A stretch of 64,000 nucleotides of DNA from Leptobrachium leishanense (GCA_009667805.1 CM019066.1:3844001-3908000), one strand, 5' to 3'; shown: positions 32,903 through 43,758, numbered from the stretch's first letter. Notes: a model not told the origin generated them from the sequence alone. Translations and numbers: made by a program.

Positions 32903-33636
32903 GCCCTATTACACTCTTCGCATTAAAACGCGGGCACAAGGGAGGAAAAACGGCGCCTGCAGTTTTCGCCCTTGCGACCACGTTTTAACGCTGGATTACA
33001 ATGCAGGCGCAAAAAACGCTGCCTGCATTGTGATCGAGCGTAAAATCCCGGGATGCGCGTGGCAGCGCTGAGCGCAGCCACGAGCATCCACTCGCTGGAG
33101 TCCATAGAACTCCATTGAGTGCCTCCCTGCCTGTCACGTGACCAGCCGGATCTCGCCTCACGAGATCCGGCCGGTTGGCATAGTGATACGCAGGGAGAGA
33201 CTGGGGGGACTTTTTCCCCCAGTCTTTCTCTGCTCCCGCCTGCTGGAGGAGGCGAGCAGAGCCATGGTCCTTGCTACGGGACAGAGGGTGAGTATGTGAT
33301 GTGTTTTTTATTTTTTTAGCCTGGTGTTAACGGATTCTGCAGAAGTGGAATCCGTTAACACCAAGTCCTGACCCTGGTTAACTTTACGTTGACCAGAGCC
33401 AGGCGTTAATCAGCGCTGGGACTTTGTAATCCAGTGCTGATTAACACTTTGCGCTCCCCATGTTAAGTATAGGGAGCGCAAAGTGCAGTAACCTGGTGCC
33501 GAGGAGCGCAAGGTGCAAACGCAAACGGGTTTTGTAACCCGTTTGCATTTGGATTGTAATATGCGGTAAATACCGCAGCAAACATTAATGCTCACGCAAG
33601 TGAGCGTTAACGTTTGCGTTAGGAATGTAATAGTGC
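32903..33636. mobile_element. CpG-rich MITE, GGCCCTATTACA family (family C), in the LINE
   Basis: Ends GGCCCTATTACACTC / ATGTAATAGTGCC are inverted repeats. The interior is a large CpG-rich palindrome (AAACGC, GCGTT and TCCGTTAACACC words). CAGG borders both ends. Comparison with the uninterrupted LINE at 5570-5600 shows the site was a single CAGG, so CAGG is the likely target duplication. Confidence 0.82.
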
Positions 33637-33764
33637 CCCAGGTTGGAAAGGTGAAGGGTGCGTCTAGATTCCAGTGATGGCCAGTTCAGCTCTTTTAACA
33701 TGTCACAATGGTGGGTCACGTAGTTACATTGTAGCACAAAGCGGCAGAATGAATTATATATGTA

Positions 33765-35389
33765 TGACTATCCCAGGATGGTCCGTAGACTCCGGAGAGA
33801 TAACATTCTGCGCTAGCGCTTGTAAATGAGAAAGTAAAAGCGCATCAGCAAATTAGCTTATCTCCCCCCCTCCTGAATTTCCATTTGATTAGATGTACAT
33901 TGTTCTTATTCCTTGCTTTAAAAATATTTTATAAATCTTTAGAAAACGCAGTAATGTACAAAGACAAGGGTGTTTAGAAATGCACAAATTGTGTTGAAAC
34001 AGCGAACAATCACAATCAACGTCCAACCCTGCTCCGGAGAACAAACAACATTTTGATTGCTTTCACAGTCAATGAAACAGTATAATTTGGCAGACAAAAT
34101 GGATATTCCGCTATTCATTTATCTAGATTTAGTCTGTTATAATACCATAAAAGATCAAGGAGTTCATATTGGTTACTGATGCGATAATGAGATAATCAGT
34201 GTTTAATGAAAATCAACAGTTATTAGCTAATCAGTTTAGCTTAGTGCCACTTGCACTGTTATTGTAGGAAAGGAATAATTAAACAGCACTTAAGGTATGG
34301 ATGGGGGGGGGACACTATTTAGAAATTGACGCGAACATGAACATTTTCCAAACGGCTTCCATCAAATGGGCTTTTGTTTGTTACCATAGCGACGCAGTTT
34401 TATAACTGTAACGCACCCTAGTTATGAAAAAAACTAATAGAGGGGATAGCGATATTCTTTTTTAAATCAGGTCTATAAATGTTACAGGCGAGGAGAAATC
34501 TAAACATCCCTCCATGAATATTCATAATGCGAGTTGTTTTTTCTTGCCTGCCTAGTCAGCAGTCACAAAACACATGGTGAGTGTTGGCAACATCTTGCCT
34601 AGGTAGAGGGCTATGGACTGAGGCAATGGCAGGAACTAGGACCTGTGAGGCTGACTGACATTTCCATCTGTAGATAAGGCTGGTAATTAACAGGAAGGAG
34701 TGTGCCTGCAGCATTACACCATCTGCTAGGGAAACGGCTCAATAAGAAAGGAGTTGGATAGTATCTCTGTGGTGGCTCGATCTGGTTCCGACATGAGGCT
34801 GGGCATCTGTTAGCTGAGGAGATAGGCTATTAGGAAATTCATCTGGGAGTGAACAACATGGAAAGCACACTCTGACCTAGACCATAAAAGCGGCTCTTCA
34901 GAAATGGTGTCTTTTTATCTTACTTACACCAGCTTTGTGAAAATGATCAGCTAAGGGACCATTATATCTTTGTTTGATGCTAGCACAATGGGTTCGCTTT
35001 TTTTTTTCCATTCCAGAAATGCTCTGTTATTTTGCTGCAGACGCTCTCTCGAACCCGCGATACAGCTCTCATCATCTGACAGTGCAAAAGCCTAATTTTA
35101 AGCGATGATACGAGGTGAAATCTTCCTGCAGTTGTTTAGATTCGACTGCAGAGGGAAAATGTTGCTGACTTGAATCAAATAAAAAAAAAATAAGTAAAAG
35201 TACGTACTGATACGGTATCTAGCACCGAAAGCATAAAGAACGGAAGTGCGCATAAAACAAACAACTAAAAAACAAATGACATACACCTACCTCACAATAG
35301 ATGAGTTTCTTTATTGCTTCTGCAAATTCCTGGCAAACAAAAAATACAATGTATGGATACAAAGTCACACATATACATATACAGGTCAC
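33765..35389. other. apparently single-copy intergenic DNA
   Basis: No element recognised. Base composition is even and it is free of long repeats over about 1.6 kb, so it may be old unique sequence. No convincing exon with splice sites was seen. Confidence 0.35.
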
Positions 35390-35775
35390 TACTATTCCCT
35401 AGTGAACGTTAATGTTCGCGTTCGGATGAGTAAGTGTTATCGCCAGTTAAAGTGACTTTAACGCATGCCCCCATATTATCTTCCTGACGCTAAACCCTTA
35501 TGAAACCAGCTTCCGTGAGCTTAATGTACTTTGCACATCCTATACTCAACATGGGAGCACAATCATTAATTAGCGTTTCGATAAGTAAGGTATTACAAAG
35601 TGCTATCGCTAATTACTGCAAGGATGCACAAGCCAAAGTTTTAGCTCTACCTAAAAGCTGGTGCTAACGGATTCTGCTTTTGCAAAATTATTTAACCCCC
35701 CCTAACCCCCCCAATAAATCCCATACTCACTTCTCATTCCGTGGCCTGATCCTCCGCTTCTTGTCACCGGGAGCA
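35390..35775. mobile_element. partial family C MITE
   Basis: Words such as GAACGTTAATGTTCGCG, AAAGCTGGTGCTAACGGATTC and, further on, CCATACTCAC occur in related order (partly inverted) in the element at 32903-33636. The right end is cut by the Gypsy LTR remnant. Confidence 0.5.
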
Positions 35776-36003
35776 GCGTGTACTGTTTGCATATGTAAAT
35801 TCTAACCAACCATAGACCAGTGTTCAAATTGTCTGGTGACCTTTGCGCTGCATCAGTGTCAGTTGTTAGTTTGCCTCTCTGTGAGCAACGGTCATTCAGT
35901 AGCTTTCTGTATTATAATAAAACCAGCACCACGCTTATCCTTAATTCGGCATCTGAGAGTCATTGGTACAAACGCCACGGCAGCACGAAACCTAAACATT
36001 ACA

Positions 36004-36016
36004 TGGTGTCAGAAGT
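36004..36016 (+). other. primer-binding site, tRNA-Leu(CAA)-like
   Basis: TGGTGTCAGAAGT directly follows the LTR end. It is complementary to the 3' end of vertebrate tRNA-Leu(CAA) including CCA. The tRNA assignment is from memory of that tRNA's acceptor end. Confidence 0.7.
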
Positions 36017-36036
36017 AACGGATCTCTTCTATCAGC

Positions 36037-37810
36037 ATGGATGCCGCTGGAGTCCCAATGCCCACAATAAACTGGGCAGCAAGTAACTTGCCTGACGTAT
36101 GGCGGAGGTTCAGACAACACTAAGATCTTAGGTTTGGGAGACCCCTAAAAAGAAAGAGTGAGGATGAAAAATGTTATTACCTCCTACTATGGACTGGTGA
36201 AAAGGGCAGAGACATTTTCAATACATGGGCCATACCTGCAGATGATGCTATGTCACTAAAGTCCTATTACGACCGTTTTGCAGCGTATGTCGAGCTCAAA
36301 GCTAACGTAATATTTGCACGATATAAGTTCCACCAGAAAGTGCAGCAGGCACAGGAACCTTTTGAGCAGGTTGTAACAGATTTGCAGCTACTTGCTTGGG
36401 ACTGCAATTATGTTCAGAGCGATGAGGTGATCCGAGACCACATTGTCTTCGTCGTACACTCTCTGAGAAAGATATTATTAAATGTCGGGTGTGAATTAAC
36501 ACAATAGAAAGTGCATCAAGCACACACACAAGACAGACTGCATGGCTCCTTCCCCTCTGCGCCCCTAACCCTGCATCAAGCACGCACGCAAGACAGACTG
36601 CGTGGCTCCTTCCCCTCTGCGCCCTTAACCCTGCATCAAACACACACACACACACACACACAAGACAGACTGCATGGCTCCTTCCCCTCTGCGCCCCTAA
36701 CCCTGCATCAAGCACGCATGCAAGACAGACTGCGTGGCTCCTTCCCCTCTGCGCCCTTAACCCTGCATCAAACACACACACACACACAAGACAGACTGCA
36801 TGGCTCCTTCCCCTCTGCGCCCCTAACCCTGCATCAAGGTATCCAGATCCATCACAACGTCCCCTATTCTCGACCCTATTTTCCTGACCTCCATATTTAT
36901 GCAAATGTATTTTATGTTTGCCTTTATTTTAAAAATTCCCTCAATTTCTGTTAGAAAAAACTCCCTCTGTTCCCCCTCCCCTCCTCCCCCAGCCATAGTC
37001 ACACAATGTGCTTTTCTCATAACCTTATTCACTCTATTCACAGCACACACACAGACAGACTGCACTGCTTCTTACCCTCTGCTGTCCCACCCAACCCTCC
37101 TATCCTCCCTCCCACCCAGGGCAGGTCCATAATTTCAGGTCTCTCTTCCAGCTGTCTCCACTTCTCTCTCTAATTACTCTCACTAAGCCCAGGCTTCTGG
37201 TTCTTCCTATACTGCCCTGCTAACCATCTTCACATTCCCTCTGCTCCTATTTGTTTCACCTACCCCAGCTCCTTAGATTGTAAGCTCATGGGATGTCTGA
37301 CTGAGCACTTGGTTAAGTGCTGTACTACCTGGACAGTTATCCTACGGGCAGGGTCATCTTTTCATTATGTATCATGTATGTCTCCTGTTTGTGCTCCCCT
37401 ATTGTAAAGCGCTGCGGAATATGTTGGCGCTGTATAAATGCCTGTATAATAATAATAATAATAATCAATATCGCCAGATCACATGAATTGGCCCAGGCAC
37501 AGCTACTGTCAATTTCCAGAAGCCCAGGCCCGGGTACTCCGTGTGGTGATGACGTTCATAAGGTTTCCCGCCAAGCAAACATTGGCGTGGACTGGAGGCA
37601 ACATGGATGGCACCCCTCACATACAGAAGAATGAACAGGTTTTCTATTTCGTAGCTCTGAATCAGCGCAACCCACAAAGGGAAACTACTGTGGAAACAAG
37701 TGACATACCGCTCGCTATCAATGTTCTGCAAGAGGGAAAGTATGTAAGTCATGTGGAAAACCTAATCACTTCACCAAAGTGTGCTGCTCCAGCTGCAGTA
37801 AAAATGTCCA
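36037..37810 (+). pseudogene. Gypsy-type gag with CCHC zinc knuckle (broken)
   Basis: Gag starts at ATG 36037. The N-terminal part has LPDVWRRFRQH, then a stop, KCYYLLLWTGEKGRDIFNTW, YYDRFAAYVELKANVIFARY and FEQVVTDLQLL, all typical of one widespread vertebrate Gypsy gag family. It breaks at about 36501 and resumes at 37466 with INIARSHELAQAQ. Stops and frameshifts follow. A zinc knuckle is clear at 37743-37784 (codons for C-K-S-C-G-K-P-N-H-F-T-K-V-C, CX2CX4HX4C). Gag packages the element's RNA; this copy cannot make a full protein. Confidence 0.85.
36507..37465 (+). mobile_element. L2-type retrotransposon 3' end with a VNTR body
   Basis: Inserted into gag. The 3' end (37270-37465) has the TTGTAAAGCGCTGCGGAAT and GGCGCTGTATAAAT words of L2-type LINE ends and a (TAA)n tail. 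The 5' part (36513-36837) is five tandem units of about 60-75 bp, each containing AAGACAGACTGC and CCTTCCCCTCTGCGCCC, with alternating CA-repeat lengths. CAATA flanks both sides (36502-36506, 37466-37470). Confidence 0.75.
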
Positions 37811-37899
37811 TTCTGTAAAGAAAGATGGCGCTGACCCAGAAGAGCATGATGAAATGGTCATAGACTCTGTGATCCAAAACAGTCACCACCCAGACATGA

Positions 37900-38110
37900 A
37901 GCAAGCCTTTGCCAGTCGGTCCAAAACAGATTGGAATATGATTCAAGATAGACAATGGATCCTCCACTAACATCATTCCCCTGTACGAATACAATAAACT
38001 GAAAACCCAGTGTACTCTGCGACTGGCACCTTGCCACCTGTATGGCTACAGTGGTGAACGCCTGGCAGTTATTGGAAAGTGAGACCTGCAATGCCAGCAC
38101 AAAGACACTC
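37900..38110 (+). pseudogene. start of a retropepsin-type protease, active site altered
   Basis: In the frame from about 37945 the sequence gives FKIDNGSSTNIIPLY, matching the start of retroelement aspartic proteases where the family has D-T/S-G. Here the Thr codon is Asn (AAT, 37954-37956), so the catalytic triad is damaged. The frame ends after about 50 codons at a TGA, and the rest of pol is missing. Confidence 0.7.
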
Positions 38111-38279
38111 GAATGTTCCCGACAAAAGCTCCCACAATGTTTTGCTAGAGCATACCTCTTGCCTCTTGCCTAGGTTTCCTTTTGTCCAACTCGTATGTAG
38201 CTACTTGTGTTTATATAGGTTTATCACAGCGCTGTTTCTTCCGATGATATATATTTTAATTGAATTAAAAAGGATATGA

Positions 38280-38865
38280 AAAATAGAGCTCAATTTTTTT
38301 GCTCTTAATTAATTGGCCAGATGCTGCTGACCACTTCTGCCAAATCTTTTCATTTGGGGGGGGGGTGATTTTACTCACCTTTCATCCCACGCCATGCACA
38401 GCTCCTTCTCTTCATCTCTGGGACTCCCAAACCTTGAACTCCCTGAAGCTTTTCTGTGTAATTTGTGATCCCACGCAACCTGCATAGTTTAGGTACCGCA
38501 AGCTGTGCACTGCTACGGTACTTTACATATGGAGGTTTGGTAGCACCTGTGCAGAATGATGGATCGGAGATGTGCGTGCATGTCCAGATACGATCCATCG
38601 GCTGAATTTCTTAGACTGCTAGCTTTCGTGTGTGGTCTCAGAGAGTAAAGTCTCTGCCTGCCAGCGTCACTAGTGACCTGGTGACCTGCAGCCAGGAAAT
38701 TTTAAAAGTCCCAGCTGCTGGTGCCACTGTGTGGGGTGGAGGAAACTCCTTTGCTTCAGCCCGCGCTAATACCAGATCAGGGCGTCAGGGGGGTGCACTC
38801 CTCACTTCATGATCACTTTAAAACAATAAAGTGATCAGGATGAATAGTGTCTATTTAAACCATTT
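38280..38865 (-). mobile_element. TTAA-type MITE (family F), diverged copy
   Basis: The reverse complement of the element at 47987-48573 over most of its length (ATCCATCGGCTG, GTGACCTGCAGCC, GAGGAAACTCC, AAAGTGATCAGGATGA). The termini have decayed. Confidence 0.65.
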
Positions 38866-39531
38866 TATCCCTGTTTTCTGAACTTTAGGCTTATCCCGTA
38901 CCTGCATTTTTTGTTATAAATTATGATTTAACTGCCGATAATTACTACAATTCCCTCAAAGGGCAAACATGATATACTGTATCACTTATTAAAGTGTATA
39001 TACATGATAAATCCTGTTTATTAAGTCTGAATCACGAATAAAAGACCTTTTCCTTACTGTACAGAGAGCGTCATCGGTCGCCCCTCTGACTGAGTCAGAG
39101 TATGGTTGAAACATGTCAGGGTTTGCTGGGCAGAAGAGGCTCATGTGGTATTTTTCTTCTGTTAGTGTGGAACCTGGTTGAGACGAGAGGCACATGGCAT
39201 AAAGTTCCTCCATAAGGGCAAATCTGAGTGAAATATCTCTGGGAGATGATCATATAAAGTATACGTTTAGACTGATTTTGATACTTAGATGGGGAGGGTT
39301 AACATACAGAACTATGCATGCAGTTTGCAATTAAAAGTGAAGTTAATACCCAGATTAGAAAAAAAAAACAAGAAAAATATGTATTACCAGTCTGAGCACT
39401 GTCCATGGTGCTGAGAAATCCTGAACGACATTCAAAAGAAAGAATAATCTCAATCAAATAACTTTGCTAGAGGCAGGGCTGAATCAAATATTAATATACA
39501 TCTTTTACATTACAGTCCACAATAAAGTGGT
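38866..39531. other. no recognisable feature
   Basis: AT-rich; no repeat or gene identified. Confidence 0.3.
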
Positions 39532-39654
39532 TTATCTATCTATCTGTCTATCTGTCTGTCTATCTATCTGTCTATCTGTCTATCTATCTATCTGTCTGTC
39601 TGTCTGTCTATCTATCTGCCTATCTATCTGCCTATCTATCTGTCTATCTATCTA

Positions 39655-39689
<35 letters not shown>

Positions 39690-39693
39690 GTCT
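39532..39693 (+). repeat. (TCTA/TCTG)n microsatellite
   Basis: About 160 bp of TCTA and TCTG tetranucleotides in mixed order with two TGCC units. Any frame through it is artefact. Confidence 0.95.
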
Positions 39694-39805
39694 TTAGAAA
39701 AAACGAGCCTTTAATGTTTTACCAGTAACGGATACATTGCTACTTCTCTTATTTTCAAGCATGTCCTGGGACACATACATTATGTGATGGGCATGCAGAG
39801 GTCAT

Positions 39806-39850
39806 GCTGCGGAATATGTTGGCGCTATATAAATAAAGAATAATAATACT
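39806..39850 (+). mobile_element. L2 LINE 3'-end scrap
   Basis: GCTGCGGAATATGTTGGCGC followed by TATATAAATAAAGAATAATAATA, the end seen also at 37400-37465. Confidence 0.7.
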
Positions 39851-39894
39851 AATTATAACATGAAGGGAATGACAGGAACATGAGGAAGCTTGGG

Positions 39895-40870
39895 GAACAC
39901 AGCAAGGCTGGATGTCAGGAACACGGTATAGCTGGGTATCAAGGAACACGGTATAGCTAGGTATCAAGGAACACGGTATAGCTGGGTATCAAGGAACACG
40001 GTATAGCTGGGTATCAAGGAACACGGTATAGCTAGGTATCAAGGAACACGGTATAGCTGGGTATCAAGGAACATGGTATAGATGGGTATCAAGGAACACA
40101 GTATAGTTGGGTATCAAGGAACACGGTATAGCTGGGTATCAAGGAACACAGTATAGATGGGTATCAAGGAACACGGTACAGCTGGGTATCAAGGATACCC
40201 ATAGCTGGGTATCAAGTGTGACTGTCAGAGGTGTAGTTGTGGAAGGGAGGTATTTAGGACCCAGGATCCTACACAGCGAAAAGGGAGTAGACTGAACTAC
40301 GTTTCCCAGCAAGCAGCTCTGCATGTGAGGGATTACTAAGGAGACACACCTAATATTAATTGATGGGAAAAACAGTGGTGTTTAAAAAGTCAGAGCAGGA
40401 AAGACCTTGGTTTTCCCTTTTGCTGTGAACAACAGAGGACAGAGCGTCCAAGGGTAGAAAGGTTGAAATATATATATATATATCTTTGGGTTTCTATGTC
40501 ATGCATGTTTTGGACTGGTAAATGGAGTTAGCCATCCAGTGATAGTCAGGAATTGTTTGTGTTTAGTTAGTGCTCTAGTGAGAGCGAGGATTTATTTTCT
40601 GTTTAATTTTATTTTGAAGTGTCTGCGAAACACTCATTTGATTGAACAAATAAACTAATGTTAAAAAAGCCTTCCGGTGTCTGTTGAGCTTACCCAAGAA
40701 GACTGTGCAAACGGATCCCTAAACTATGACGGTTAATCACACAAGGAACACGCCAAGTGTGATGGAACATGTTAATGCTGGGTATCAAGAAGCAGGGCAA
40801 CGCTGGATGTTAGGAACATGACAAGGAAGGGTATCAAGGAGCACAGCAAAGCTGTGATATCAAGGAACAC
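39895..40870 (+). repeat. 25-bp minisatellite, interrupted by a solo LTR
   Basis: Units of GGAACACGGTATAGCTGGGT plus ATCAA, about 13 copies at 39895-40212. The array resumes, more diverged, at 40742-40870 after the solo LTR. Confidence 0.9.
40217..40741 (+). mobile_element. solo LTR, 525 bp
   Basis: Starts TGTGACTGTC and ends TTAATCACA. CAAG lies on both sides (40213-40216, 40742-40745), and the minisatellite reads ATCAAGGAACAC where uninterrupted, so the 4-bp duplication is confirmed by the unit itself. A polyadenylation signal AATAAA is at 40649-40654. A ZNF143-like word ACTACGTTTCCCAGCAAGC lies at 40296-40314. No internal region, so it arose by LTR-LTR recombination. Confidence 0.9.
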
Positions 40871-42051
40871 TTCACCAGACCTCAGGAGACACTGTGAACT
40901 AGTATGCAGAAGCACAAGTAAAATGGGACGACACCCTTAAATAGCAGATCTCCTGCTTGATTAAGTAGTGTTACATTGGTGGCTTCGTGCAGATGAAAAC
41001 CAGTCTTGGATACTGCAGTACTCCAGAGGGGAAATGCATGAGAGATGCTGGCAAGGCTTAGGTGGTAGCAGGACTAGCACGGACACAGGTCTTTCTGCTC
41101 CCCGTTTGTATCCCTGGGCTTGTTTCCAGAAAATAGTATCTAAAAGAGGCTGCTTGGGATCCCACAAAACCTATCAAAGTTGGCACAAGGAGCTCCATTA
41201 TACTATGATATTAGTTAATTAGTCGTTACCCTGACAAGGTGGCATAATTAATTCTCCAGCTATTTTCATGTCTTTAGAGACATTAGATGCTCAGACTCTT
41301 GCACGGCCCTGTTGTTCTAACTGAATAAACATGCGTATAAAAATCGCCACATGTATTAATCACTTCTGTGGATAATAAGTGATCATAATATGTGCTAAAA
41401 TGATGATTCATATGTCTCTTATTTCATGTACTTGGTGCTCCTGACTTGATTATAAATATTAGATCTTGCTGTTATTTCTGTTTACTTGTTATACACACGC
41501 AGAACAATACCGGTATCTCGTTTTTACCTGTCATATTGTTTTACACGCCCTTAATATTGATTAAACGACTCTCGTTTGTTTATTAAAATGTACTATATTT
41601 ATGATTATATACCTTGTGACAAGGTCTGCGTTAGCTAGACTTGAAAATCTGGCACGAATACAACATTTATTGCAAATTATTACGCATTATGAAAACATTC
41701 ATTTTACAGATGTTTTTCAAGCACAACATATATTCACGAGAGGATCCATATATCAACGTACCTAGCCGTGCAGAGTTTTCTCTGGCACTCTACCAGTAAT
41801 CTATAATAATAATAGCAACATTAGTAATAATAATATCGTAGCAGTTTACATACGGCTTAGCGTTGATTTCCCTCGTGTCGTCTGGAATATTATAATTTTT
41901 GTTTCCAGTTTGACTCGTTTTTGTCAGGGTGCCTTCCCATTTACACAGCGGAAAGAGTGAATGCTAATTATTTACTTATTCTTTATTCCTTTAAAATCAA
42001 CGTGCCATCATGCATATATGTTTATCCTTAAAAAAAAACACACAACACGTT
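40871..42051. other. apparently single-copy intergenic DNA
   Basis: No family recognised in about 1.2 kb. AT-rich towards the right. No exon seen. Confidence 0.35.
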
Positions 42052-42089
42052 CCTGTTGAAATTCTGGTAGGGATCAAAATTAAAAAGAT

Positions 42090-42665
42090 ATGGAGACCCG
42101 CTCCGTGGAGATATTAGAAACACGTCATCGTCGCCGCAATATTAGGGTCAGAGGAATTCCAGCTTCGATCTCGACAGCGGAGTTGTCGCCTTATGTGACT
42201 CGCATGGCCCTAAAGGTCGCTGGACTCCCCCCGGATACCCCTGATGTGGTTGGGCCAATATTCCGGGTACGTCGACCAGCGGCGACCCCCACGGGGACGT
42301 CTGGAGACGTGGTAGTGGCGTTCCGAGATGTTGCCTTCAAAGTGAAGCTTATGAATACCCCTGGCGCACGAGACCCCGTGCATTTTGAGGGCTCTACGCT
42401 GGCACTATATCATGACCTCCCGTTCCAGACCCTGCTGGCTCGCAGACGATTTCGGGACGTGACAACTGCCCTTCGCCACAAAGGGATCCGCTACAGATGG
42501 GGCTTGGCGGGCTCACTGGTTGTGACGCATGCCAACTTATCCTATACGATCACCGATCCTTCGACGGCCTGGGCCGATCTTGCGGCAACGGGACTGTCGC
42601 CGGATCTGTTGGAGTTGCAGCCGATTGAGGACTATCATCCCCCTTTCACCGCTTTTTCTGCTTAA
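42090..42665 (+). CDS. L1 ORF1 protein, RNA-binding part (5' truncated)
   Basis: A 191-codon frame matches the RRM and C-terminal domain of L1 ORF1p, the RNA-binding chaperone that coats L1 RNA. RRRNIRVRGIP is at residues 14-24, the RRM core lies to about 100, and the basic LLARRRFRDVTTALRHKGIRY segment at about 115-135 belongs to the C-terminal domain. The coiled coil is missing. The first methionine (42090) lies in the target duplication and is not part of the L1, so the frame is a chance fusion with flanking DNA. The frame is otherwise intact. Confidence 0.8.
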   Translation: METRSVEILETRHRRRNIRVRGIPASISTAELSPYVTRMALKVAGLPPDTPDVVGPIFRVRRPAATPTGTSGDVVVAFRDVAFKVKLMNTPGARDPVHFEGSTLALYHDLPFQTLLARRRFRDVTTALRHKGIRYRWGLAGSLVVTHANLSYTITDPSTAWADLAATGLSPDLLELQPIEDYHPPFTAFSA

Positions 42666-43230
42666 AGAGCGAGTTCTTTGGACTTTCTCTGTTTATTACG
42701 GATCTTCCTTGACGGTTCTAGTTGAAGTTTGAGCATTGTTTTCTTGCCTCTCACCCCTACCCTCCCCCCCCTGAGATTGCTATATACCGCTGCCTACCCC
42801 CTATCTGGGGACGTTTGTTATTTTTCACCCTACCCCCCCCTTTTTTTTTTTTTTTACAGCGACCCCCTTACTTGGGGACGTATATAATTTGACTCACTTT
42901 CTCCCCTTGGATTGTTATGTTTCACAGAGAACACCCTATATGAGGCCGTTCATTATCGGTCCCCCTTATACCCCATTTGCTAGAGATACTCGGCTACGAA
43001 CCCCCTTATTTGGGGACGCTTACTATTCCCCCCCTCTTTTCTCCCCTTTTGAATACTGTGCTCCACTGAGTCCTCTCCCCTATATGGAGACGTTTATTAT
43101 TTTCCTTACGCCGTATTTACGCTGTAATTCTGAAGACAGTTTTGAGTGACCTTCATTTTGATATGTATCTGCAGACGAACTTATTTACAAAATAAAAAAT
43201 TTTAAATATAAAAAAAAAAAAAAAAAAAAA
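42095..43230 (+). mobile_element. ORF1-only L1 insertion with poly(A) tail and target duplication
   Basis: The insert carries an L1 ORF1 frame, about 540 bp of non-coding sequence and a 20-base A run (43211-43230) after AATAAAAAATTTT. The same 13 bp, AAAAAGATATGGA, flank it (42082-42094 and 43226-43238, overlapping the A run), the mark of L1-type target-primed insertion. There is no ORF2. The non-coding part (42780-43110) holds about six loose units containing CCCCTTATTTGGGGACG. It could be a half-L1 (HAL1-like) element or an L1 with ORF2 deleted. Confidence 0.85.
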
Positions 43231-43758
43231 GATATGGAAAAACGGTAATCTGTAGAGGTAAAAAACAACAACTCATAGTGCATACAGATATAAAAAAGAA
43301 ATTGTGCAAGAGATACCCCTGCTAGGATAGCACTCACAAGATGAAAGATCTTTAAAACTTATCGTCTCAACGGAGATTTCACACCACATCTGTCGCTCAT
43401 AGAATATTCGGTCTGGAAATCCTTGCCATCGCAGGGACCACCAATCACCATCCAGAGTCAGAACAGAAAATTTATTCAGGGTGTACAAAATATAAAACAT
43501 AAAATAACGTAAAACAAGGATCCAACGCGTTTCGTGCGATAAACGCACTTCCTCAGGGATAAAACATTAAATACAAACAGTATATGTTTGTATTTAATAT
43601 TTAATGTTTTATCCCTGAGGAAGTGCGTTTATCGCACGAAACGCGTTGGATCCTTGTTTTACGTTATTTTATGTTTTATATTTTGAACACCCTGAATAAA
43701 TTTTCTGTTCTGACTCTGGATGGTGATTGGTGGTTCCTGCGGCGGCAAGGATTTCCAG

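Larger units (their letters stand above)
32085..33760 (-). mobile_element. second copy of the 5.1-kb LINE 3' end, split by a MITE
   Basis: 32085-32900 and 33637-33760 match 5107-5720 in order. The family C MITE lies between. The minus-strand frame (about 32870-32622) keeps YLNSLLPSAVPSSYNLRSR and LPDAIKSFPSLKSLKRS. The end of the gene and start of the untranslated region are expanded into a tandem array at 32270-32650. Confidence 0.82.
35779..38110 (+). mobile_element. decayed Ty3/Gypsy-type element (LTR end, PBS, gag, start of protease), split by an L2-like insertion
   Basis: The order is LTR remnant (35779-36003, with AATAAA at 35916-35921), primer-binding site (36004-36016), gag (36037-36501, continuing 37466-37800) and the first part of a protease. 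The reverse transcriptase, integrase and 3' LTR are absent. The insertion at 36507-37465 interrupts gag and is flanked by CAATA. Confidence 0.8.

Noticed and set aside
36302..36954. Cys-rich repeated frames over 36.5-36.85 kb
   Set aside because: They are translations of the five-unit VNTR in the L2-type insertion and contradict each other between strands.
39464..39697. Frame made of [13 protein letters not shown] repeats
   Set aside because: Translation of a TCTA/TCTG microsatellite.
42090..42665. Host gene encoding a 191-residue protein
   Set aside because: It is L1 ORF1 with poly(A) and a target duplication, and its first methionine is in the duplicated target.
43576..43600. Palindrome as a rho-independent terminator or an attachment site
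   Set aside because: The arms extend about 350 bp and the context is eukaryotic, so a bacterial terminator or att site does not fit.
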